A program made the translations under genes and the position numbers. A DNA stretch of 64,000 bases from Methylobacterium currus (GTDB lineage Bacteria > Pseudomonadota > Alphaproteobacteria > Rhizobiales > Beijerinckiaceae). Each line of letters begins with the position of its first letter. The first letter of the stretch is position 1. Location of the stretch: NCBI RefSeq assembly GCF_003058325.1, contig NZ_CP028843.1, forward strand, positions 2,700,001 through 2,764,000, in the 5' to 3' direction. The notes below the pieces were generated by a model. That model did not search any database, was not told the DNA's origin, and saw nothing but the letters and a program-made list of their open reading frames with translations. Positions 7,059 through 15,686 of the stretch are shown in pieces.

Positions 7059-9269
7059 TCAGCGCAGGAGCTGGAGGATGCCCTGCTGAGCCTGATTGGC
7101 GAGGGACAGGGCCGAGATGCCGAGCGAGTTGCGGGTGGAGAGGGCCTGCGAGTTGGCCGCCTCCTCGTTCAGGTCGGCATTTGTCAGGTTGGCCGCGCCG
7201 GTATCGAGCACGTTGATCATCTGCTTGGTGAAGTCCTGGCGGTTCTGCACCACCGCCAGGTTGGCGCCGAGGGTCGAGGCCTGGCTCTTCAGCTGGCTCG
7301 ACGCGCTGTTGATCGTCTTGATGACGGCGTTGATCGAGTTGCTGTCCTGGAAGTCCACCTGGTTGATGGCATTCATGCCGAGCAGCGAGGCGGTAACCGT
7401 GGTGCCGGTGATCTTCAGCGAGGAGGTGCCCTTGTCGTTGAAGTTCACGTTGACCGTGTCGCCGGCGAGCAGGTTGGTGCCGTTGAAGCCGGCATCGGCC
7501 GCCATCTGGTCGATCTGGCCGAGCAGGTTGTTGAAGGTGTTGACCAGTGCGTTACGGCTGTTCGCACCGTCGCCGCCGATGATCGCGCTCGACGTGGCGG
7601 AGCTGAACGGCTTGTTCGTGCCGCTCGCCGACACGGTCAGGCTGTCGCCGCCGGCCTCGTTGGTGGTGGTGATCTTCAGCGCGCCGGTGGTGCTGTCGAT
7701 GCTCGCCATCGCGTTGCCCGGGGCCAGGGCGGCGTTGAGCTGGTTCAGGGTCGAGATCTGGCCCGCGGCGGTGCCGAAGGTCAGGCTGACCGCGTTGCCG
7801 CCGGCGACCTGGACGCTGATGGTCTGACCGTCGAGCTTGCTGGCCGTGAACTTCTGGGTCGGGACGAGGCCGGAGGTGTCGGCCACCGTGTTGCCCTGGC
7901 CGGCTCCGTAGTTGGTGATGGCGGCGAAGCCGAGCTTCGACACCTTGGCAGTCGAGGTGCTGCCGTCGCCGAGCACGATCGCGGTCGAGGAATCCGCCGC
8001 TGTGAAGCTGAACTTCTTGGCGGTGGCGTCGTAGGTGGCGCTCACCGTGCCGTTGGTGGCGGTGCTGACCTTCTGGGCGAGGGAGGACAGGGTGTCGGTG
8101 CGGCCGACCGTGACGGCCTGTCCGTTGACCGTGAAGGTGTCGCCGGCAACGAAGCCGAGGCCGGTGGCCAGGCTCGTCGCCGTGGGGCTGAACTTACCAG
8201 CCACGGGATTTGCCGAGAACAGCGCCTTGGTGGTCGCATCACTGCCGATCGTGAAGGCACCGCCGTCGCTCGTGCCGGTCGCGACGAGGTTATTGCCCAC
8301 AACCTTCGTCGTCACGGCCGATCCGGCGGCCTTGAGCTGGTTGTTGATCGACTTGGACAACGTGGCGGTGTCCGAGTCGTCGATGCCCTTCGTCAGAGTG
8401 ACGTTCACCCCGTCGATCGAAACCGTCGCCGTCGAACCGCTCGCGAAGATCGCATTGTCGATCTTTTGAGTGGTCGAGACGTCGACGCTAGTCGCGGTCT
8501 GGGCGGTGCCATAGGCGGCCGGCTGGGCAGTTCCGAGGATCGCCTGGGTTTTGGCGTCAGTGCCGATCGCGAAGGCGGTGCCGTCGCTCTTGCCGGTCGC
8601 GGTAAAGGTCTTGGCGGTCGCGTCGTACGTCACCGTCACGCCCGAGCCAGCAGTGCCGAGCTTCGAGGTGATCGCGGTGGCGAGGGCGGTCTCGCTGCCG
8701 TCGTCGGTACCCTTGGTCAGGGTGATGGTCTGCCCGTCGATCGAGAGGGTGCCGGTAGCACCGGCAGCCGCACCCGCGCCGAAGATAGCGTCCTGGATCG
8801 ACGACAAGCTGGTTTGGGCCGGACCGGTCGCGGTCTCGGCGATTACGTCGCCGACCTTGTTCTCGCCTACCGCCGTCGTCGCTCCGACCGACAGGAGGTT
8901 GTTGGCGGTGGCACCAGTCAGGGCCGTCGAGGAGACGCCGGCCTTGGCGGTGAAGGCGTTCGAGGAGGACAGGGCCTGCTGGGCGACCGACTTGAGCTGG
9001 TCGGTTAGGCCCTGCAGCTTGGTGATGCCGGTATTGGCGGCCTGGATCGTCTGGATGCTGTTCGAGACGCCGTCGAGCAGGTTGCTCAAAGCCGAGGAGC
9101 GCGAGCTCAGGCCCTGGGCGGTGAAGTAGTTGCTCGGGCTATCGAGAGCGGTGTTGACCTTCTTGCCCGTCGAGAGACGGCTCTGCGTGGTCGACAACAG
9201 GGTCGCCGTGTCCTGGAGCGACAGGAGGTTCTGACGAGTAGCGGCCGAGAGGGTGATGCCGGAAGACAT
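7059..9269 (-). CDS. Flagellin 1, very long central domain
   Basis: A 736-residue flagellin, the filament subunit exported by the flagellar type III apparatus. The conserved N-terminal D0/D1 region (MSSGITLSAATRQNLLSLQD..., about residues 1-110) and C-terminal D1/D0 region (NRQDFTKQMINVLDTGAANLTNADLNEEAANSQAL..., ending QQGILQLLR) are intact. Between them is an insertion of roughly 500 residues rich in Thr, Ser, Ala and Gly. It holds at least two related units with the pattern SIDG-x3-TLTKG, SK-x-LGTAGSG or NQLKAAGSAV, ATGKSDGTAF or ATGTSDGGAF, plus a TFTVNGQAVTVG segment, i.e. flagellin-IN-like repeats. Many alphaproteobacterial flagellins are about half this length. A second paralogue follows at 10450 and FlbT is encoded nearby. 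Confidence 0.96.
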   Translation of the reverse strand: MSSGITLSAATRQNLLSLQDTATLLSTTQSRLSTGKKVNTALDSPSNYFTAQGLSSRSSALSNLLDGVSNSIQTIQAANTGITKLQGLTDQLKSVAQQALSSSNAFTAKAGVSSTALTGATANNLLSVGATTAVGENKVGDVIAETATGPAQTSLSSIQDAIFGAGAAAGATGTLSIDGQTITLTKGTDDGSETALATAITSKLGTAGSGVTVTYDATAKTFTATGKSDGTAFAIGTDAKTQAILGTAQPAAYGTAQTATSVDVSTTQKIDNAIFASGSTATVSIDGVNVTLTKGIDDSDTATLSKSINNQLKAAGSAVTTKVVGNNLVATGTSDGGAFTIGSDATTKALFSANPVAGKFSPTATSLATGLGFVAGDTFTVNGQAVTVGRTDTLSSLAQKVSTATNGTVSATYDATAKKFSFTAADSSTAIVLGDGSTSTAKVSKLGFAAITNYGAGQGNTVADTSGLVPTQKFTASKLDGQTISVQVAGGNAVSLTFGTAAGQISTLNQLNAALAPGNAMASIDSTTGALKITTTNEAGGDSLTVSASGTNKPFSSATSSAIIGGDGANSRNALVNTFNNLLGQIDQMAADAGFNGTNLLAGDTVNVNFNDKGTSSLKITGTTVTASLLGMNAINQVDFQDSNSINAVIKTINSASSQLKSQASTLGANLAVVQNRQDFTKQMINVLDTGAANLTNADLNEEAANSQALSTRNSLGISALSLANQAQQGILQLLR

Positions 9270-10113
9270 TGGGCGATCCTATTGATCGGTAGACCTTCGT
9301 GTTTTGAAGGCATGATCAGAATGCGCCCGACCCCTTGCCCGGTTCTTACCGAGAAGCTGAAAACGCATCGCTTCACCGGGATCCGGACGGCATGACTTGC
9401 GATTGATTAATGCAGTCGCGGCAACGTGCGGATCAATTTACCTTAATGGGGAAGTTACCACGTTTGCGCGAGCGTGGGAGTTATCCACGGTCTGGAGCGG
9501 GGCGGCAGCTTGCTTCGTCAGGAATAGCGCGTGGGGCCGGAAACGCAGTCGGTGAGCGCCCGCGCCGCCCTTCGGCTGGCTTGGCGGACCGGGTCCCGGC
9601 GCCATGGGCATGGCCGCCTTCTCGCCGCCAAGTGGCCCTGCACCGGCATTGCCGGCCAGATGGGGAAGGGGCGCGCGACTGCGCCGGTCCGGCCAGGATG
9701 GAAGCATCCCAGGCCCCGCACGATCCGGGTGCGGCTTCAGGCAGCCTGGATGACGCGAGCGGTGCGGGGGGAGCGACGTTCCGAGAGCTTTGCGGCTGAC
9801 GTGGCGATGCACCGGAAGGCGCTGCGCTCAGGCGCGATGGCGCTTCCGGGTCGAGGATCGGGCGACCCGATTGCCGATCATCGCGCAGGAGGCGGAGGCG
9901 CCAAGGTCGGTACGCACGCGGCCGAGCGATCGTTTCGACCGCTCGGTCCGGTGGAGCCTGCGACGGGGCTTGCGCCGGCTGGGAGCATCTGCCGGGAGTG
10001 GCGGCAACGGCGGTGATTGCTGCGTTGCCGGGTGACGATGAATTGCCCGATCCGTGTAGCCCGGGCCGCCCGGACGCATGCTGTTCGGGTGAAAGACCCA
10101 AGCGCGGGTTCCT

Positions 10114-10261
10114 CCTCTCCCCGCGGGCGGGGAGAGGGTGAGGGGGTGGTGCCGCAGGAGTCTCATCCGTCGAGACCCCCTCACCCTCGCTCCGGCTGCG
10201 CCTCCGCTTGCTGTGCTCCCTGAACGGGAACACAGCCCTCTCCCCGCCCGCGGGGAGAGGG
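10114..10261. repeat. 148-bp dispersed palindromic element (two hairpins with inverted arms)
   Basis: The left hairpin is CCTCTCCCCGC-GG-GCGGGGAGAGG (10114-10137), continuing into GTGAGGGGGT. The right half contains the matching ACCCCCTCAC at 10175-10184 and a second hairpin CCCTCTCCCCG-CCCG-CGGGGAGAGGG at 10236-10261. The layout and total length match the element at 52131-52278, and the core resembles the single hairpin at 3780-3803. It is non-coding and has the look of a REP/BIME-like repeat. Confidence 0.75.
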
Positions 10262-10396
10262 GAGAACCAGCGCTCCGTCTTTCCCCGGGCAGCCCTGGAC
10301 GGAGCGGGCCCGGAAGTCCCTCGTCCATCCAGGAGGGAGACGGGGCGTGCAAGCAGGGTCGCGGGCCTGAGGGACGCCGGCCGCCTCACAAACGGA

Positions 10397-10424
10397 AGCG
10401 GCCGGGGCTCGCGCCCCGGCCGCT
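10397..10424. terminator. Strong GC hairpin after flagellin 2
   Basis: AGCGGCCGGGGC, loop TCGC, GCCCCGGCCGCT: twelve perfect base pairs, 25 bp downstream of the flagellin 2 stop on the minus strand. Core and loop are the same as in the hairpin behind flagellin 1. Confidence 0.75.
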
Positions 10425-10449
10425 CAGCCGTCGAGATCCTGCGCGCCGA

Positions 10450-12696
10450 TTAGCGCAGGAGCTGGAGGATGCCCTGCTGGGCCTGGTTGGCGAGGGACAG
10501 GGCCGAGATGCCGAGCGAGTTGCGGGTGGAGAGGGCCTGGGAGTTGGCCGCCTCCTCGTTCAGGTCGGCATTTGTCAGGTTGGCCGCGCCGGTATCGAGC
10601 ACGTTGATCATCTGCTTGGTGAAGTCCTGGCGGTTCTGCACCACCGCCAGGTTGGCACCCAGGGTCGAGGCCTGGCTCTGCAGGGCGCTGTTGGCGCTGT
10701 TGATCTTCTTGATGACGGCGTTGATCGAGTTGCTGTCCTGGAAGTCGACCGACTCGATGGGCGTCAGGTAGAGACCCGCCGCCGTCACGGCGGTGCCGGA
10801 GACCTTCAGCGAGGAGGTGGCCTGCTCGTTGAAGCTGACGTTGATCGTGTCGCCGGCGAGCAGGTTGGTGCCGTTGAAGCCGGCATCGGCCGCCATCTGG
10901 TCGATCTGGTTGAGCAGGTTGTTGTAGGTGTTGACCATCCCGTTGCGGGCGTTGGCGCCGTCACCGCCGATGATCGCGGTCGAGGTGCTGGAGCTGAACG
11001 GGTTGCCGGTGCCGGTGTTGCTCGCCGTCAGCAGCAGGTTGTCGCCGCCGGCCTCGTTGGTGGTGCTGACCTTGATCGCGCCGGTGGTGCTGTCGATGGT
11101 CGCCATTGCGTTGGCCGGGGCCAGGGCGGCGTTGAGCTGGTTGAGGGTCGAGATCTGGCCCGCGACGGTGCCGAAGGTCAGGCTGACGAAGTTGCCGTCG
11201 CCGACCCGGACGGTGATCGTCTGGCCGTCGAGCTTGCTCTTGGTGAACTTCTGGACCGGGACGAGGCCGGACGTGTCGGCCACCGTGGTGCCCTGTCCGG
11301 CGCTGTAATTGGTGATGGCCGCGAAGCCGAGCTTCGACACCTTGGCGGTCGAAGTGCTGCCGTCGCCGAGCACGATCGCGGTCGCGGAATCCACCGCCGT
11401 GAAGCTGAACTTCTTGTTGGTGACGTCGTAGGTGGCGCTCACCGTGCCGTTGGTGGCGGCCGTGACCTTCTGGGCGAGGGACGACAGCGTATCGGTGCGG
11501 CCGACCGTGACGACCTGGCCGTTGACCGTGAAGGTGTCGCCGGCGACGTAGCCGAGGCCGGTGGCCAGGCTCGTCGCCGTGGGGATGAACGTACCGGCGA
11601 CGGGCGCGGCCGAGAACAGGCCCTTGGTGGTCGCGTCGCTGCCGATGGCGAAGACGCCGCCGTCGCTCGTCCCGGTGGCGACGAGCGTCTTCACGGCGGG
11701 CGATCCGGTCGACATGACCTTCGTCGTTACGGCCGATCCGGCCGCCTTGAGCTGGTTGTTGATCGACTTGGACAGCGTGTCGGGGTCCGTGCCGTCGATT
11801 TCCTTGGTCAGGCTAATCGTGACACCGTCGATCGAAATCGTCGCCGTCGAGCCGGACGGGAAGAGCGCCGTCTTGATCGCGTTGGCGTCCGTAACGTCCA
11901 CGCTGCTCGCAGTCTGCGCCTTGCCGTAGGCCGCCGGCTGGGTGTCTCCGAGGATCGCCTTGGTTTTCGCGTCGGTGCCGATCATGAAGGCCGTGCCGTC
12001 GCTCTTGCCGGTCGCGGTGAAGGTCTTGGTGGTAGTGTTGTAGGCGACCGTCACGTCCGAGCCGGCGGTGCCGAGCTTGGCGGTGATGGCGGTGGCGAGG
12101 GAGTTCCCGTCGGTGTCGTCGGTACCCGCGGTGAGAGTGATGGTCTTGCCGTCGATGACCAGATCGCCCGTGTCACCCACGGCAGGAGTGCTCGACCCAA
12201 AGATCGTGTTCCGCATGGACGCTATGTCCGTCTGGGCGGGCCCGGTCGCGGTCTTGGGCTTGGTGGCGAGATCGTCACCGACCGCCAATTCACCCACGGC
12301 GGTCGTCGGGCCGACCGACAAGAGGTTGTTGGCGGTGGCGCCGGGCAGGGCGGTCGAGGGGATCGCCGCCTTGGCGGTGAAGGCGTTCGAGGCCGACAGG
12401 GCCTGCTGGGCGACCGACTTGAGCTGGTCGGTCAGGCCGCGCAGCTTGGTCAGGCCGGTATTGGCGGCCTGGATCGTCTGGATGCCGTTCGACACGCCGT
12501 CGAGCAGGTTGTTCAGGGCCGAGGAGCGCGAGGTCAGGCCCTGGGCGGTGAAGTAGTTCACCGGGCCGTCGAGGGCGGTGTTGACCTTCTTGCCGGTCGA
12601 GAGGCGCGTCTGCGTGGTGGAGAGCAGCGCGGCCGTATCCTGGAGCGACAGGAGGTTCTGGCGGGTGGCGGCCGAGAGGGTGATGCCGGACGACAT
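10450..12696 (-). CDS. Flagellin 2, very long central domain
   Basis: A 748-residue paralogue of flagellin 1. The ends are nearly identical to the neighbour (MSSGITLSAATRQNLLSLQD at the start; the last 60 or so residues through QQGILQLLR), while the roughly 500-residue central part has diverged, with small insertions such as an extra Met-Ser-Thr-Gly-Ser segment. The repeat units of flagellin 1 (ATGKSDGTAF, ATGTSDGGVF, TFTVNGQVVTVG) are present in the same order. The start at 12696 was chosen because it aligns exactly with flagellin 1; an in-frame ATG 54 bp upstream would add an unrelated Lys/Arg-rich tail. Nearly invariant ends with a diverged middle suggest duplication with later gene conversion of the ends. 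Confidence 0.96.
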   Translation of the reverse strand: MSSGITLSAATRQNLLSLQDTAALLSTTQTRLSTGKKVNTALDGPVNYFTAQGLTSRSSALNNLLDGVSNGIQTIQAANTGLTKLRGLTDQLKSVAQQALSASNAFTAKAAIPSTALPGATANNLLSVGPTTAVGELAVGDDLATKPKTATGPAQTDIASMRNTIFGSSTPAVGDTGDLVIDGKTITLTAGTDDTDGNSLATAITAKLGTAGSDVTVAYNTTTKTFTATGKSDGTAFMIGTDAKTKAILGDTQPAAYGKAQTASSVDVTDANAIKTALFPSGSTATISIDGVTISLTKEIDGTDPDTLSKSINNQLKAAGSAVTTKVMSTGSPAVKTLVATGTSDGGVFAIGSDATTKGLFSAAPVAGTFIPTATSLATGLGYVAGDTFTVNGQVVTVGRTDTLSSLAQKVTAATNGTVSATYDVTNKKFSFTAVDSATAIVLGDGSTSTAKVSKLGFAAITNYSAGQGTTVADTSGLVPVQKFTKSKLDGQTITVRVGDGNFVSLTFGTVAGQISTLNQLNAALAPANAMATIDSTTGAIKVSTTNEAGGDNLLLTASNTGTGNPFSSSTSTAIIGGDGANARNGMVNTYNNLLNQIDQMAADAGFNGTNLLAGDTINVSFNEQATSSLKVSGTAVTAAGLYLTPIESVDFQDSNSINAVIKKINSANSALQSQASTLGANLAVVQNRQDFTKQMINVLDTGAANLTNADLNEEAANSQALSTRNSLGISALSLANQAQQGILQLLR

Positions 12697-13160
12697 GGAG
12701 ACGACCTTTTTGATCGGCGGGACGCGTCTTTTTGACGACGCCGTCACCATGGCCCAGGGGATCTTTCGTCTTCCTTAAGGCTAATGACGGCGCGGACAGG
12801 TTCCGATCCGTTATGGTTAATGACCAATAAAGTCGACGGAGGGGCGGTTGTTTCGCTCTTCGGTAGAGTGAATTCTTAATCGTCCGCGCGTTAGCGTCGG
12901 GCGCATGTTCACCTTGTTCCGACACGATGCGCCGCACCGGGCGCCGTCCCGCCGGCCACGGCACCTTCCGGAGGCTTGGGCTCCGGTTGCGCCGTCGTGC
13001 CGGATGCTACGGCGCGGAACGGCGTCCCGGGACGAACGGGGTGAGCGACGGTGGAATCTGCTCGCGTCACGCTCCACCGCCGACCCGTCGGGATGATGCC
13101 GAGGATGGAACCAGAACCGGAAGGCGCCCCCTTCGCCAGAGCCCATACGGACAGACGCCC
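12697..13160. other. Divergent intergenic region, flagellin 2 / flbT
   Basis: This should contain the flagellin 2 promoter and leader (minus) and the flbT promoter (plus). The part at about 12770-12870 is notably AT-richer than its surroundings, with TTAATGACC and TTATGGTTAATGACCAATAA-like tracts. I could not identify a confident sigma-28 or sigma-54 promoter by eye. No gene is supported here. Confidence 0.5.
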
Positions 13161-13565
13161 ATGCCCCTGCGCATCCACCTCAAGCCGTTCGAGCGCCTGA
13201 TCATCAACGGTGCGGCGCTCCGCAACGGCGAGCGCTCGACCAACCTCCTGATCGAGAACACGTGCAAGTTCCTGCGCGAGAGCGAGATCATCCCGGAGAG
13301 CGGCGCCGACACCGCCTGCAAGCGCCTCTGCGTCACGCTCCAGCTGATCTACCTCGCCGACCATCCGATGGAGGCCGACGACCTCCTGGTGCGGCAATCG
13401 CTCGAGATCCTGCGCAGCATCCCGACGAGCGCGCCCTACCTGGTGGCGATCCAGGACGAGCTCGCGAACAAGCAGTACCACCGCGCCCTGAAGGTGGGCC
13501 GCGAGCTGGTCGCCTATGAGCGCAGCCTGATGGAGCGCCTCAGCGCCGCGACCGACGCCGCCTGA
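13161..13565 (+). CDS. flbT: Flagellar biosynthesis repressor FlbT
   Basis: A 134-residue protein recognised as FlbT from its opening MPLRIHLKPFERLIINGA, the N-G-x3-RS-T-N-LLIEN segment, FLRESEII, and the helical C-terminal part (QLIYLADHP, DELANKQYHRALKVGRELVAYE). FlbT is an alphaproteobacterial post-transcriptional regulator that binds flagellin mRNA leaders and couples flagellin synthesis to hook assembly. The ATG at 13161 gives the family-standard N-terminus; in-frame upstream sequence is not FlbT-like. Its usual partner FlaF is not present in this window. Confidence 0.93.
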   Translation: MPLRIHLKPFERLIINGAALRNGERSTNLLIENTCKFLRESEIIPESGADTACKRLCVTLQLIYLADHPMEADDLLVRQSLEILRSIPTSAPYLVAIQDELANKQYHRALKVGRELVAYERSLMERLSAATDAA

Positions 13566-13649
13566 GCGCGGCGACATCACGGGGCAACGAAACCGCCCCG
13601 GCCCGGCCGCATTGGGGTGGTGGTCTCGCCCCATGAGCGGTACGGACCC

Positions 13650-13889
13650 ATGAGCGACACGGATTCGATCGACTGGACCACTCCGGCGCAACTCGTCGTC
13701 TGGCCGGCCCCCGGCCCCGACGAGCCGGTGACCACGACCCTGCGCGAGGCGGTGGCGGCGGCCCGCACGGTCGCGGCCGGGAGCGCCTGGATCATTCTCG
13801 CCGACGGGCGCATCCTCCGCCCGGGCCAAGTGGCCGAGCTTCAAGTGGCCGAGCTTCAAGTGGCCGAGCCTCGCGCCGGCGGTTCCTGA
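13650..13889 (+). CDS. Small hypothetical protein with a tandem-repeat C-terminus
   Basis: A 79-residue protein not assigned to a named family. The body (DWTTPAQLVVWPAPGPDEPV, then LREAVAAARTV, then WIILADGRILRPGQ) looks like a compact alpha/beta protein, not a shadow frame. The C-terminus is built from a five-residue unit, VAELQ-VAELQ-VAEPR, encoded by three 15-bp repeats (13828-13872). The ATG at 13650 precedes MSDTDS; a GTG at 13617 is possible. It follows flbT by 84 bp on the same strand. Confidence 0.6.
   Translation: MSDTDSIDWTTPAQLVVWPAPGPDEPVTTTLREAVAAARTVAAGSAWIILADGRILRPGQVAELQVAELQVAEPRAGGS
13828..13872 (+). repeat. 15-bp tandem repeat, three copies, inside a small gene
   Basis: AAGTGGCCGAGCTTC is repeated twice exactly and a third time with one change (AAGTGGCCGAGCCTC). 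Because the unit is a multiple of three, copy-number changes would lengthen or shorten the encoded tail without a frameshift. Confidence 0.85.
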
Positions 13890-13981
13890 GCCAGCGCTCT
13901 CCGCCCGTCCCGGCCAAACCCATCCGGACCAAACCCTGGGCGCCCTCCGCGCGTTGCCCCTCCTTGAGATGCGGAGGGGTG

Positions 13982-15532
13982 ATGCTGATCTTCGAATGGA
14001 TCGCGGGCGTGCTCGTCGCCGCGGTCCTGCTCGCCGGGGTGGCGCGGCGCCTCGGGGCGCCGTTCCCGGCCTTCCTGGCCATCGGCGGGGCGGCGCTCGC
14101 CTTCGTGCCGCAGGTCCCGAACCTGCGCCTCGACCCCGACCTGGCGCTGGCGCTCTTCCTCGCTCCCGTCCTGCTCGACGCCTCCTACGAGACCAGCCTG
14201 CGCGACCTCAAGCGCAACTGGATGCCGGTCGCCGGCCTCGTCGTCGGGGCGGTCGGCGTCACCACGGTGGCGGTGGCGCTGGTGGCGCGCTGGCTGGTGC
14301 CCGACCTGCCGCTTTCCGCCGGCATCGTGCTCGGCGCCATCGTGGCGCCGCCGGACGCGGTGGCGGCGCTCTCGGTGCTGGCGCATGTCCGGCTGCCCCA
14401 CCGCCTCGTCACCATCCTCAAGGGCGAGAGCCTGTTCAACGACGCCTCGTCGCTGCTGATCTACCGCCTCGCCCTCGGCGCGGTGGCGGCGGGGTCGTTC
14501 TCGGTCTCCGAGGTCGCCCCGACCTTCCTGATCGGCGTCGTCGGCGGGCTCGTCGCCGGTCCGGTCCTGGCCGTGCTCTACGTCCGGCTGATGCGCCGGG
14601 TGTCCGATCCGCCGAGCGCCGTCGTGCTGCAATTCGTCGCCACCTTCGGCCTCTGGCTCGCCGCCGAGCGGGTCGAGGTCTCGGGCGTGCTGACGGTGGT
14701 GAGCTTCGGCCTCACCGTGTCGCGGCTCTCGCCCCAGACCATGCCGGCCCACCTGCGGGTCACCTCCAACACCGTCTGGGAGACGGCGGTGTTCGTGCTC
14801 AACGTGCTCGCCTTCGTGCTGATCGGCCTGCAGATCGGGCCGATCCTCGAGGGCCTGAGCCCGGCCGAGCGCAGCCACTACGCGCTCGTCGCCGCGGCCG
14901 TGTTCGGCACCACCGTCGTGGTACGGCTCGCCTGGGTGCTCGGCGCCCGGGCGGTCGCCCGGCTCGTGCACCGCCTCGCCGGACCAATCGGGCCGGCCCC
15001 GATCGGCCTGCGCTCGGGCACGATCGTGGCGTGGTGCGGGATGCGCGGCGTCGTCACCATCGCGCTCGCCCTGGCCTTGCCTGGCGATTTCCCGCATCGC
15101 GACCTCGTGGTGCTGACGGCGTTCTGCGTCGTGCTCGGCACGCTGGTGATCCAGGGCCTGACCCTGCGGCCGCTGCTCGCCTGGTTCTCGCTCGGCGACG
15201 ACGATCCGGTCGGGCACGAGATCGGCCGGGCACGCGCCGCGGCCTACCGGGCGGCCCGCAACAGCCTGGCCGACGATCGCTCGCCCCATGCCGAGGCCCT
15301 GCGGCGGGAATTCGACGTGGCCTTGCGCGAGGCGGAGGACCACGACGAGGGCCTCGCCCCGGCGAGCCTGCCCGCCGATTCCTTGCGCCGCCGCGCCGTC
15401 GAGGCCGCCCGCGCGGTCATCGTGGATCTGCGCGAGCGCGACGAGATCGGCGACGACGCCTACCTGCGCCTCGAGGAGGAACTGGACTGGGCCGAGCTCA
15501 GTGCCACGCCGCGGGAGGAGGTGGTCCCGTGA
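13982..15532 (+). CDS. Na+/H+ antiporter (CPA1 family)
   Basis: A 516-residue integral membrane exchanger with about twelve hydrophobic helices over the first 400 residues and a hydrophilic, acidic C-terminal tail of about 115 residues. Landmarks of the CPA1/NhaP group are FLAPVLLDASYETSLRDLKRN, the ion-binding region APPDAVAALSVL with adjacent Asp residues, KGESLFNDASSLLIYRLA, and WCGMRGVVTIALALALP. It exchanges cytoplasmic Na+ (or K+) for H+. The start at 13982 was preferred because GGAGGGG lies at 13973-13979; a codon at 13964 is less likely. No operon partner is evident. Confidence 0.92.
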   Translation: MLIFEWIAGVLVAAVLLAGVARRLGAPFPAFLAIGGAALAFVPQVPNLRLDPDLALALFLAPVLLDASYETSLRDLKRNWMPVAGLVVGAVGVTTVAVALVARWLVPDLPLSAGIVLGAIVAPPDAVAALSVLAHVRLPHRLVTILKGESLFNDASSLLIYRLALGAVAAGSFSVSEVAPTFLIGVVGGLVAGPVLAVLYVRLMRRVSDPPSAVVLQFVATFGLWLAAERVEVSGVLTVVSFGLTVSRLSPQTMPAHLRVTSNTVWETAVFVLNVLAFVLIGLQIGPILEGLSPAERSHYALVAAAVFGTTVVVRLAWVLGARAVARLVHRLAGPIGPAPIGLRSGTIVAWCGMRGVVTIALALALPGDFPHRDLVVLTAFCVVLGTLVIQGLTLRPLLAWFSLGDDDPVGHEIGRARAAAYRAARNSLADDRSPHAEALRREFDVALREAEDHDEGLAPASLPADSLRRRAVEAARAVIVDLRERDEIGDDAYLRLEEELDWAELSATPREEVVP

Positions 15533-15625
15533 CCGCCGCGGTGCCGGGCCGCGTCAGGCGCACGGCAAAAACGATGGTCAGACCCGAACGGTTGATTGTA
15601 TCCCGGGCGGGCCTGAGACCAAAAA

Positions 15626-15659
15626 CCTGCGCGCCGGGCCCGAGGATGCCCGGCGCAGG
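15626..15659. terminator. Hairpin upstream of the alpha-hydroxy-acid dehydrogenase gene
   Basis: The left arm CCTGCGCGCCGGGC can pair with GCCCGGCGCAGG (12 pairs with a two-base bulge) around an eight-base loop. It lies about 95 bp after the antiporter stop and about 28 bp before the next start codon. It may terminate the antiporter transcript or fold in the leader of the downstream gene; the sequence does not decide. Confidence 0.45.
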
Positions 15660-15686
15660 GGCGAAGAGACCCACGAGCGAGACGCC

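Larger units (their letters stand above)
9270..10449. other. Long spacer between the two flagellin genes
   Basis: No convincing protein-coding gene is seen here. Open frames exist on both strands but have the Arg/Pro/Ala-rich composition of GC-rich shadow frames and no recognisable motif. The stretch next to flagellin 1 (9270-9450) is more AT-rich and should hold its promoter and a long untranslated leader, the type of leader that FlbT binds. A 148-bp inverted-repeat element occupies 10114-10261 and a terminator hairpin 10397-10424. Confidence 0.6.

Noticed and set aside
9481-9489. TTATCCACG resembling a DnaA box between the flagellin genes
   Set aside because: A single 8-of-9 match with no cluster, AT-rich unwinding region or dnaA/dnaN neighbour.
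9410-10035. Overlapping frames of 80-160 residues in the spacer between flagellins
   Set aside because: No motif, no ribosome site, and all frames on both strands look alike in composition; not supported as genes.
6969-12735. Long plus-strand frames opposite both flagellins, similar to each other
   Set aside because: Their similarity only mirrors the similarity of the two flagellin genes on the other strand; Gly/Arg/Val/Asp-rich and without a recognisable fold.
13828-13872. CRISPR-like short repeats
   Set aside because: Repeats are directly adjacent without spacers and lie in a coding frame; no cas genes are present in the window.
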